Source: Variovorax sp. J22G73
Lineage (GTDB): Bacteria; Pseudomonadota; Gammaproteobacteria; Burkholderiales; Burkholderiaceae_C
Length of the DNA stretch: 64,000 bases
Direction of reading: 5' to 3'
NCBI RefSeq assembly: GCF_030317035.1
Contig: NZ_JASZYK010000003.1
Coordinates: 774,406-838,405 of the forward strand
Part shown: one piece after another, positions 57,811 through 64,000 of the stretch
Numbering within the stretch: position 1 is the stretch's first letter
Layout of the letters: every line of letters starts with the position of its first letter
The notes under the pieces: model-generated
What the model was told of the DNA's origin: nothing
Database searches by the model: none
Seen by the model: the letters and a program-made list of their open reading frames with translations, nothing else
Translations under genes and position numbers: made by a program

Positions 57811-59142
57811 TCAGGCCACCGCGTGCCGCCCGCCCCGCGCGGAGCCCAGCACCATCAGCACCAGCCCGGCCAGCACCGCCGGCACGCCGACCACCACGAA
57901 CAGCGTCGGCAGGCCCAGGCCCATCGACAGCATCACGCCGCCGCCCATGGAACCCAGCACCGAGCCCATGCGGCCGATGCCGTTGGCCCAGCTGACGCCG
58001 GTGGCGCGGCAGTCGGTCGGGTAGAACGCGGCCGACAGCGCATTCGCGCCGACCTGCCCGCCGGACACGCCGAAGCCCGCGAGGAACACGAGCACGCCGA
58101 CGACCGCGTGCTGCTCGCCGAAGGTGCCGATCATCGCGATGCACACGCCGGCGATCACATACGCGGCCATCAGCACGCGGTGCGGGTCGAGCCGGTCCAT
58201 CAACCAGCCCAGCGTGAGCGTGCCGACGGTGCCGCCGACCTGGAACAGCATGGTCACCAGCGCGGCGGTCTTCAGCGTGGCGCCGGTGCTCTTGAGCACG
58301 GTGGGCAGCCAGCTGGAAAGCAGGTAGATGACCAGCATGCTGCAGAAGAAGGCGAGCCACATCAGCAGCGTGCCGCGTAGCAGGCCGGGCGCGAACAGGT
58401 GGCCGACCGGCGAGCCGGCGCGCGGCGCGGGCGGCATCGCGAGCTGCGCTTGGGCAGGCACGTGGCCGGGCGCGATGCGGCGCAGCGTGCGCAACACCTC
58501 GTCGGTGCGCTTGCCCGCCACCACCAGGTAGCGCGCCGATTCGGGCAGCAGCACGGCGAGCACCGGCAGCAGCACCAGCGGCAGCACGCCGCCCAGCACC
58601 AGCACCGAATGCCATCCGTAGGCCTCCACCAGGCCCGCCGCCGCCAGGCCGCCCAGCGCGGAGCCGATGGTGAAGCCGCAGAACATGGTCATCACCATGA
58701 GTGAGCGGCGCCGCTCGGGACAGTACTCGGCGGTGAGCGTGATGGCGTTGGGCATGGCGCCGCCCAGGCCGACGCCGGTGAGAAAGCGCAGCGCAATCAG
58801 CATTTCGAGCGACGACGACCAGGCCGACAGCAGGCTCATGAGGCCGAAGAAGAACACGCTGGCCAGCAGCACCGTCTTGCGCCCGAAGCGGTCGGCGAAC
58901 GGGCCGATGCCGAGCGCGCCGATCATGAGCCCGATGAGGCCCGCGCCGAACAGCGGCGCCAGGTGCACGGGTGTGAGCTTCCACTGCGCGCCGATGGCCG
59001 GCGCGATGAAGCCGATGGCGGCGGTGTCGAAACCGTCGATGGCCACGATCAGGAAGCACAGCGCCACGATCATGACCTGGAAGCGCGAGACCGGCTGCCT
59101 GTCGATGAAGGACGGAACGTGAATGAGGGTTGGGGCTGACAT
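57811..59142 (-). CDS. MFS aromatic acid:H+ symporter (AAHS/PcaK-like)
   Basis: The 443-aa inner-membrane protein has about 12 hydrophobic segments and the AAHS signature: IVALCFLIVAIDGFDTAAIGFIAPAI in parts near 25-50 (GFDT with the substrate-relevant Asp), GPFADRFGRKTVLL near 90 and GRMGSVLGSMGGG near 393. The family imports 4-hydroxybenzoate, gentisate and similar acids. GAGAGAC precedes the ATG at 59142. It is the last gene of the gentisate operon, so gentisate or 3-hydroxybenzoate is the likely substrate. Confidence 0.9.
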   Translation of the reverse strand: MSAPTLIHVPSFIDRQPVSRFQVMIVALCFLIVAIDGFDTAAIGFIAPAIGAQWKLTPVHLAPLFGAGLIGLMIGALGIGPFADRFGRKTVLLASVFFFGLMSLLSAWSSSLEMLIALRFLTGVGLGGAMPNAITLTAEYCPERRRSLMVMTMFCGFTIGSALGGLAAAGLVEAYGWHSVLVLGGVLPLVLLPVLAVLLPESARYLVVAGKRTDEVLRTLRRIAPGHVPAQAQLAMPPAPRAGSPVGHLFAPGLLRGTLLMWLAFFCSMLVIYLLSSWLPTVLKSTGATLKTAALVTMLFQVGGTVGTLTLGWLMDRLDPHRVLMAAYVIAGVCIAMIGTFGEQHAVVGVLVFLAGFGVSGGQVGANALSAAFYPTDCRATGVSWANGIGRMGSVLGSMGGGVMLSMGLGLPTLFVVVGVPAVLAGLVLMVLGSARGGRHAVA

Positions 59143-59204
59143 TTGTCTCTCGCTGTTTTCTGGAAGCACGAACACGCAAAGACGTGCAAGGCGCGCAGCG
59201 CGGC

Positions 59205-59240
59205 GCGCCTTATGCGCCTTCTGCGCCTTTTGCGCCTTTT
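59205..59240. repeat. 9-bp tandem repeat, four copies, at the end of a gene
   Basis: GCGCCTT followed by two variable bases occurs at 59205, 59214, 59223 and 59232. The array ends directly at the stop codon of the GST-type gene (59241-59243). Confidence 0.8.
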
Positions 59241-59882
59241 TCAGGCCGTGTGGTCGGGCTGCCTGCGCGGCTCCGCGGCCTGGAACGCCGGGTGCGCGAT
59301 GGCATGCGTGTACACGCGCATCGCGCGTTCGTGGGCCGAGGTGTCGCAGCCCATGCGCTGCGCGTTGGCAATCTGCGGCACCAGGCAGCAGTCGGCCAGC
59401 GTGGGCGCATCGCCGAAGCACCAGTCACCGTGGCCGTGGCTTTGCAGCAGGCGCTCGACCATGGCCAGGCCGTCGTCGATCCAGTGGCGGTACCACGCGT
59501 CTTTCTGCGCGGGCGTGACGCCGAGCACGTCTTGCAGGTAGCGCAGCACGCGCATGTTGTTGACGGGGTGTATGTCGCACGCAATCACGCTCGACAGCTC
59601 CAGCACGCGGGCGCGCGCGGCCGCGTCTTGCGGCAGCAGCCGCGGCACGGGGTGCCTGGCGTCGAGGTAGTCGATGATCGCGAGCGATTGCCCCAGGCTG
59701 AAGTCGCCGTCCACCAGCGCGGGCACGGCGGCCGACGGGTTCACGCGCGCCACGTAGCCCGCCTCGCGCTGCTCGCCGGCGCGGATGTTCACCGGCACGT
59801 AGTCGAAGGGCAGCCCCTTCAGCGCCAGCGCGATGCGCACGCGGTACGAGGTCGAGCTGTTGAAGAAGCTGTAGAGCTGCAT
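59241..59882 (-). CDS. Maleylpyruvate/maleylacetoacetate isomerase (zeta-class GST fold)
   Basis: The 213-aa enzyme has the zeta-class active-site motif SSTSYRVRIALALKG at residues 9-23, NPSAAVPALVDGDFSLGQSLAIIDYLD in parts near 48-75 and the thioredoxin-fold SNAIL element QSLAI. It uses glutathione to isomerise maleylpyruvate to fumarylpyruvate. The start codon overlaps the stop of the fumarylpyruvate hydrolase (TGATG), which confirms the gentisate role over tyrosine breakdown. The last codons border a tandem repeat. Confidence 0.9.
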   Translation of the reverse strand: MQLYSFFNSSTSYRVRIALALKGLPFDYVPVNIRAGEQREAGYVARVNPSAAVPALVDGDFSLGQSLAIIDYLDARHPVPRLLPQDAAARARVLELSSVIACDIHPVNNMRVLRYLQDVLGVTPAQKDAWYRHWIDDGLAMVERLLQSHGHGDWCFGDAPTLADCCLVPQIANAQRMGCDTSAHERAMRVYTHAIAHPAFQAAEPRRQPDHTA

Positions 59883-60580
59883 CAGGCCACGCGCACCGAG
59901 AGTTCGCCCAGGCGGTCGATGCCGACCTTCATCAGGTCGCCGCGCACGACGGCGCCCACGCCTTCGGGTGTGCCGGTGTAGATCAGGTCGCCGGGTTCCA
60001 GGCGGAAGTAGGTCGACAGGTCGGCAATGGTCTCGGCCACCGACCAGATCAGGTGCGACACGTCGCTGCGCTGGCGGTCGGCGCCGTTCACGGTCAGCCA
60101 GATGGCGGCGTTGTCGAAGTGGCCCACGGTCGCGGCCTTATGCAGCGGCGCGATGGGCGCGGAGGCGTCGAAGGCCTTGCCGATTTCCCAGGGGCGGCCC
60201 ATTTCGCGCATCTTCATCTGCAGGTCGCGGCGGGTCATGTCCAGGCCGACGGCGTAGCCCCAGGCGTGCTCCAGCGCCTTTTCGCGCGGAATGTCGCTGC
60301 CGCCCAGGCCGATGGCGACCACCAGCTCGGCCTCGTAGTGGTAGTTGGCGGTCTTGGCCGGGTAGGGCAGCTCCAGGGTCTGGCCGTCGGCCACGGGAAT
60401 CACGGCGTCGGCCGGCTTGCAGAAGAAGAAGGGCGGTTCGCGGTCGGGGTCGAAGCCCATTTCGCGGGCGTGGGCGGCGTAGTTGCGGCCGACGCAGTAG
60501 ACGCGGCGCACCGCGAACTGCTCGTCGCTGCCGGCGACGGGAATCGCGACGGTGGGGGCGGGGTTGAAGACGAAGGCCAT
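59882..60580 (-). CDS. nagK: Fumarylpyruvate hydrolase (FAH family)
   Basis: The 232-aa enzyme has YCVGRNYAAHAREMGFDPDREPPFFFCKPADAV in parts near 28-60, the metal-binding acids in YHYEAELVVAIG near 80 and GLDMTRRDLQMKMR near 110, and YTGTPEGVGAV near 205. This matches the short FAH proteins that split fumarylpyruvate into fumarate and pyruvate. It stands between gentisate dioxygenase (52 bases upstream) and the isomerase, so the steps of the pathway are encoded together. Confidence 0.92.
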   Translation of the reverse strand: MAFVFNPAPTVAIPVAGSDEQFAVRRVYCVGRNYAAHAREMGFDPDREPPFFFCKPADAVIPVADGQTLELPYPAKTANYHYEAELVVAIGLGGSDIPREKALEHAWGYAVGLDMTRRDLQMKMREMGRPWEIGKAFDASAPIAPLHKAATVGHFDNAAIWLTVNGADRQRSDVSHLIWSVAETIADLSTYFRLEPGDLIYTGTPEGVGAVVRGDLMKVGIDRLGELSVRVA

Positions 60581-60632
60581 GTGTCGTGTTCCAGAAAAAA
60601 GGAATGAAAAAGAAGAATGAAAAAGGGAAGAC

Positions 60633-61721
60633 TCAGCTGCGCTCTTCGCGCAGCAGGTTGAGCGCGGCCTGCACCGGGCGGTCGGAGTAGCTGAACAGCA
60701 CCGCGTCGCTCACCGCGGCCAGCTGCACCGGTTGCCACGAGGGCACGACGAACACGTCGCGCGGCTGGTAGTCGAAGTGCTGCTCGCCGATGCGCACCGT
60801 GCCGCGGCCCTCGACCACGCTGAACACGGTGGCGTCGGTGCTGCGGCTGGTCTTGCCCTGGAAGCCCGCGGGCAGCAGCTGCATGAAGGTGGCCATGGTG
60901 GGCATTGGCCAGCCGCCGGTGGCGGGGTTGGTGTAGCGCAGCTTCACGCCGTCCCAGGCGTCGAGTTCGCCGAAGCGGTAGAGGCTGTCGAGCGCCTCGC
61001 GGCTGCGCTCGTAGGGGTAGCTGAAGATGGGCGATGTCGGGTCGCTCACGCGGTGGCGCACCGGCATCATGTTGTGGCCGAAGCGCGCCCAGCTGTGGCC
61101 TTCGGGCCGCACCACGGCCTGCATGGCCTCGCTGTGGTTCTCGGCGAAGCCCGCGTCCAGGTGCACCAGCAGCGGAATGTCCAGCCCGTCGAGCCACACC
61201 ACCGGTTCGCCGCCTTCGGCCACCGTCGGGTTGCCGTGGTCGTGCCAGTTCCACGAGGGCGTGATGATGAAGTCGCCGGGGTGCATGGTCGTGCGCTCTC
61301 CGTTCACCGAGGTCCAGGCGCCCTTGCCCTCGACGATGAAGCGCAGGGCCGATTGCGTGTGGCGGTGGGCGGGCGCGATTTCGCCGGGGAGGATGAGCTG
61401 CAGGCCGGCATACAGCGTCGAGGTGATGCTCGAAGTGCCCGGCAGGCCCGGGTTCTCCAGGATGAGCACGCGGCGCACCGCCTCTTCGGCGCTGATGAGC
61501 TGGCCGGCCTGCATCACCAGCGAGCGGATGTCGGCGTACTTCCAGAGCGCAGCCACCGCCTTGGGCCTGGGCTGCTTGGGCACCAGCGCGTGCAGCGACT
61601 CCCACAGCGGAGCCATGTTCTGCTGGCCGATGCGGGCGTAGTAGGCGTTGCGGCTGTCGGCTTCGGAGCCGGTGGGGGTGGGGGTGGGGCTAGGTGAAGT
61701 GTTCGGGGCGGTGTCGGCCAT
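60633..61721 (-). CDS. Gentisate 1,2-dioxygenase
   Basis: The 362-aa bicupin has the iron-binding motif [15 protein letters not shown] near residue 118 (His-x-His) with the third His in [11 protein letters not shown] near 156, and substrate residues in [10 protein letters not shown] near 212. The second cupin ([27 protein letters not shown] in parts near 308) lacks the metal site, as in other gentisate dioxygenases. The enzyme opens gentisate between C1 and C2 to maleylpyruvate using Fe(II) and O2. The N-terminus has a Pro/Thr/Ser-rich stretch of about 18 residues. First gene of the operon, divergent from LysR 5. Confidence 0.95.
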   Translation of the reverse strand: MADTAPNTSPSPTPTPTGSEADSRNAYYARIGQQNMAPLWESLHALVPKQPRPKAVAALWKYADIRSLVMQAGQLISAEEAVRRVLILENPGLPGTSSITSTLYAGLQLILPGEIAPAHRHTQSALRFIVEGKGAWTSVNGERTTMHPGDFIITPSWNWHDHGNPTVAEGGEPVVWLDGLDIPLLVHLDAGFAENHSEAMQAVVRPEGHSWARFGHNMMPVRHRVSDPTSPIFSYPYERSREALDSLYRFGELDAWDGVKLRYTNPATGGWPMPTMATFMQLLPAGFQGKTSRSTDATVFSVVEGRGTVRIGEQHFDYQPRDVFVVPSWQPVQLAAVSDAVLFSYSDRPVQAALNLLREERS

Positions 61722-61850
61722 CTTTTGTCTCGCGTTCGTCCCGCCTGGAAAAAGCGGAATGCCCGGATTATTGGTGCCAAGCCATACTCCGTAAAATCAT
61801 CTTTTGTTCGCATCCATATCAGGATTCGTATTGATTTAAGGGTTTACCCC

Positions 61851-62795
61851 ATGGATTGGACCCAGCGGCTCCGGCTGCGCAACCTGCAGATGCTCCAGAG
61901 CCTGGCGCGCACCGGCAACATGAGCCGCTCCGCGCAAGAGCTGCACACCACCCAGCCCGGCCTGTCGAAATGGCTGAAGGAGCTGGAAGACGACATCGGC
62001 CTCACGCTGTTCGAGCGCCTGGCGCGCGGCCTGCGGCCCACGGTGCACGGCGAGGCGCTGCTGGCGCATTCGCGGCGCATCGAGGCGCAGCTGGACATGG
62101 CGCGCGACGACATGGCCGCGATGCTCGAAGGCGGCAGCGGCCTGGTGGCGGTGGGCACCTCGGGCGCCTCGGCCTCCGACACCGTGCCGCTGGCCGTTCT
62201 GCGGCTGCTGCAGCAAATGCCGCGCTCGCACGTGCGCCTGGTCGAGAGCACCATGGACCTGCTGATGCGCCAGCTGGCCCATGCCGAGCTCGACGTGATC
62301 GTGGGGCGCACCACGGCCGCGTACGACCAGGAGCTGATTCGCACCGAGGTGCTCTACATGGAGCCGCTGCACTTCGTCGCGCGCCCGCAGCACCCGCTGT
62401 TCAAGCACGAGACCATCGACTGGGCCGACATGCTCGACTACCGCTGGCTGGTGTGGCCGCGCGGCACGCCCATTCGCGATGCGCTGGAGGCCGCGCTGGC
62501 CGCCGAAGGCCGTGCGCTGCCGCGCGACCATGTGGAGTCGAACTCGGTCACGGTCAACGTCACGCTGCTGAACAGCAGCAGCATGATCGGCCTGGCCTCG
62601 CACCGCACGGCGCAGCGCTTTGCCCGGCTGGGCGCGATGCGCATCCTGCCGATGCGGCTGTCGGGCTTCGGCTCGGTGTCGATGTACTGGAACGTGGGCA
62701 GCGCCGAACGCGCGGCGGTGGCGAAGATGCTCGACTGCCTGCGCCACGCCGAGGGCGATGCGCTGCCGGGAACGCCTGCGGAACAGGCGGGATGA
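61851..62795 (+). CDS. LysR-family regulator 5 (gentisate operon)
   Basis: The 314-aa protein has the LysR winged helix (RLRLRNLQMLQSLARTGNMSRSAQELHTTQPGLSKWLKELE in parts, residues 6-46) and an effector domain like GbpR/CbbR-type regulators (SGLVAVGTSGASASDTVPLAVL). The start at 61851 is the family-typical one. It is divergent from gentisate dioxygenase with 129 AT-richer bases between; ATCCATATCAGGAT near 61813 is a weak candidate site. It should activate the operon in response to gentisate or an aromatic inducer. Confidence 0.9.
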   Translation: MDWTQRLRLRNLQMLQSLARTGNMSRSAQELHTTQPGLSKWLKELEDDIGLTLFERLARGLRPTVHGEALLAHSRRIEAQLDMARDDMAAMLEGGSGLVAVGTSGASASDTVPLAVLRLLQQMPRSHVRLVESTMDLLMRQLAHAELDVIVGRTTAAYDQELIRTEVLYMEPLHFVARPQHPLFKHETIDWADMLDYRWLVWPRGTPIRDALEAALAAEGRALPRDHVESNSVTVNVTLLNSSSMIGLASHRTAQRFARLGAMRILPMRLSGFGSVSMYWNVGSAERAAVAKMLDCLRHAEGDALPGTPAEQAG

Positions 62796-62816
62796 ACGCC
62801 CGGCGGGCCCGCAGGT

Positions 62817-63605
62817 TCAACCGTCCGCCAGCGCCTCGCCGTTGATCATCGATTGCACCCGCGCCGCAAGCTGCGTGCGGTTGTCCACCCGCAGCTTGCG
62901 AAAGGCATTGCCCAGGTGGAAGCGCACCGTGGGCAGCCCCACGGCCATGCGCTTGGCGATGAGCTTGTCGGGGCAGCCCGACACCACCAGCGCGGCCGCC
63001 TGCGCCTCGCGCTGGCTCAGCGCCGACTTGCGCTGCAGCAGCTCGCTCACGTCTTCGTGCGCCCGCGCCGACGAGGCCGGCGTGGCCTCCCACCTGAAGC
63101 GCGCGAGCGCACCCGCGAAGGCGGGCTCCACCAGGCGCAGCGCCTCGATCTCGTTCGCGTCGAAGTTGCCGCGCTCGCGGTGGCGCCAGATGCGCATGTC
63201 GCCGGTGCATTCGCCGTCGGCGAACACGTACACGTTCACGCCCCAGTGCATGCGGTCGCGCTTGAGGAAGTCGTTGAAGAACTCGGTGCGCGACAGGTCT
63301 TGCTGGCAGAGGATCTGCGTGGCCAGCGTGGGGTGGCGCCGCTCCATCATCGGAAAGGTCAGCGGGTCGACGAAGCGGTAGTACTCGTCCCAGCTGCGCA
63401 GGTTTTCCACCGACATGTTCAGTGCCTTCACGCGCGCGAAGCAGTGCGCGGCGCTGTCCCAGGTGAAGGACACGTAGGTGTCGGCGTGCAGCAGGTCGAG
63501 CATGGGCAGCGCCAGGTCGCCGCGCAGGGCGTCGGGGTCGGTCGCTTCGGCCAGCAGCCGCATCACGTCGCCCAGGGCGCGCGTCTGTGTGGTGGAAAGG
63601 TGCAT
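62817..63605 (-). CDS. LuxR-family transcriptional regulator
   Basis: The 262-aa protein has a C-terminal LuxR helix-turn-helix (residues about 195-250: LSQREAQAAALVVSGCPDKLIAKRM, VGLPTVRFHLGNAFRKLRV). The N-terminal 180 residues form a sensor of unclear type with WDSAAHCFARVKAL and WDEYYRFVDPLTF, a pattern that recurs in Burkholderiales LuxR solos; it is not an obvious acyl-homoserine-lactone domain. The ATG at 63605 is preferred over a TTG four codons upstream. Copies of CGATGCTAG lie upstream on both sides of the divergent promoter. Confidence 0.85.
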   Translation of the reverse strand: MHLSTTQTRALGDVMRLLAEATDPDALRGDLALPMLDLLHADTYVSFTWDSAAHCFARVKALNMSVENLRSWDEYYRFVDPLTFPMMERRHPTLATQILCQQDLSRTEFFNDFLKRDRMHWGVNVYVFADGECTGDMRIWRHRERGNFDANEIEALRLVEPAFAGALARFRWEATPASSARAHEDVSELLQRKSALSQREAQAAALVVSGCPDKLIAKRMAVGLPTVRFHLGNAFRKLRVDNRTQLAARVQSMINGEALADG

Positions 63606-63645
63606 GGCGTGGGTCAAGCAAAGACCGTGCGAACTTCGGTCCCGG

Positions 63646-63744
63646 CGATGCTAGCCCCGGGCCGGCGCGCACGTATCGGGGCCGACCCGTAGGCACCCTA
63701 TCAATGGTGCTAGGTGTGGGCGGCGGCGGCGGTTCCTAGCATCG
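63646..63744. promoter_or_regulatory. Repeated CGATGCTAG motifs near the LuxR gene
   Basis: CGATGCTAG at 63646-63654 and its inverted copy CTAGCATCG at 63736-63744 bracket a third variant GGTGCTAGG at 63706-63714. They lie between the LuxR gene and the frame opening at 63770, in the place expected for LuxR binding sites. Confidence 0.45.
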
Positions 63745-63769
63745 GGCCATCGTTACGGGAACACACACA

Positions 63770-63818
63770 TGAACCTCACGCAACAGGCAAAACAGGTACC
63801 GCTGTCTCAACTCGGCGT
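63770..63818 (+). CDS. Start of an unidentified gene, interrupted
   Basis: An ATG at 63770 opens a frame beginning MNLTQQAKQVPLSQLG, which then enters the C/G-only stretch and becomes Pro/Arg-rich. The first codons have normal composition, so this is probably the true start of a gene under LuxR control whose continuation is lost at a faulty junction. I cannot name it. Confidence 0.35.
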
Positions 63819-63910
63819 GGGGGCGCCGCGCCCCCCCCCCCGCCCCCGCCCCCCGCCGCCCCGGGGCCCGGCCCCCCCGCCCCCCCCGCCCCCCCCCCCG
63901 CCCCCCCGGC
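63819..63910. other. 92-base stretch without A or T (probable assembly or sequencing artefact)
   Basis: From 63819 to 63910 only C and G occur, with several C runs of seven or more bases. Both sides have normal composition, and the reading frames on both sides break at this point. No natural feature I know explains it. Confidence 0.75.
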
Positions 63911-64000
63911 TCCCCCACGACCAGCACGGGCGCCAGGCCCAGCTGCTCCTGTCGAACGATGGCGGCCTGCGCCTGGCGCAGCAGGTTGTCGGCAATGCCG
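63911..64000 (-). CDS. Fragment resembling the C-terminal region of FlhA/SctV (FHIPEP) export protein
   Basis: The minus strand from the window edge reads GIADNLLRQAQAAIVRQEQL and then GLAPVLVV before the frame enters the G-rich stretch. The pattern (LLR...A..RQE..GL.PVLLV) is that of the cytoplasmic domain of flagellar FlhA or type III secretion SctV proteins. The short length and the artefact make this tentative. Confidence 0.4.

Noticed and set aside
1..64000. tRNA, rRNA, riboswitch or prophage genes
   Set aside because: I looked for cloverleaf-like sequences, known leader motifs and phage genes and saw none.

Overview
The window looks like chromosomal DNA of a high-GC betaproteobacterium of the Burkholderiales, most likely Comamonadaceae (Variovorax-like). 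The reasons are six periplasmic Bug/TctC-type binding proteins, many LysR/LacI/IclR/GntR-controlled catabolic operons, ATGA stop-start overlaps inside operons, and the general protein style. This placement is inference. I saw no tRNA, rRNA, insertion sequence or CRISPR array, and no gene-free stretch longer than about 300 bases.

Layout. 1-3.6 kb: 5' part of a nonribosomal peptide synthetase gene that runs off the left edge (minus strand). 3.8-7.1 kb: a small unknown gene, a GntR repressor, an MFS transporter and a divergent ureidoglycolate lyase, with a matched operator in front of each divergent gene. 7.2-15.2 kb: a minus-strand catabolic operon (histidinol-dehydrogenase-like enzyme, SDR, LacI regulator, two Bug proteins, RraA-like and HpcH-like proteins), followed by an exported alpha/beta hydrolase that shares an upstream element with it. 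15.3-28.2 kb: a LysR-bounded island holding a flavin monooxygenase operon, M20 amidohydrolase, HisC-like and class IV aminotransferases, and a polar amino acid ABC transporter whose ATPase gene lies apart but has the same operator and spacing as the monooxygenase operon. 28.2-36.5 kb: HxlR/NmrA pair, LysR with a fumarylacetoacetase-fold hydrolase and a VOC protein, PfpI-like protein, Bug protein, aromatic aminotransferase, GlxA-type AraC regulator. 36.6-54.7 kb: a large acyl-CoA catabolic region in three operons around a LacI and an IclR regulator: acyl-CoA ligase, SDRs, citrate-synthase-fold protein, enoyl-CoA hydratase, thiolase-like protein without the usual cysteine plus DUF35 partner, acyl-CoA dehydrogenase, NDP-forming CoA ligase, CaiB transferase and two flavin oxidoreductases. 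54.7-57.8 kb: hydrolase, LysR and a BMP-family binding protein. 57.8-62.8 kb: a complete gentisate ring-cleavage operon with transporter and LysR regulator. 62.8-64 kb: LuxR-type regulator, then a 92-base stretch with no A or T that looks like an assembly artefact, then what reads as a fragment of a FlhA/SctV-type export protein.

Together the genes describe uptake, activation and oxidation of several small organic acids and aromatic or alicyclic acids, each controlled by its own local regulator. The most interesting signals are the repeated operators (three separate systems), the enzymes with altered active-site motifs (NRPS condensation-like domain, thiolase, citrate-synthase-fold protein), and tandem repeats that repeatedly begin at or overlap stop codons.
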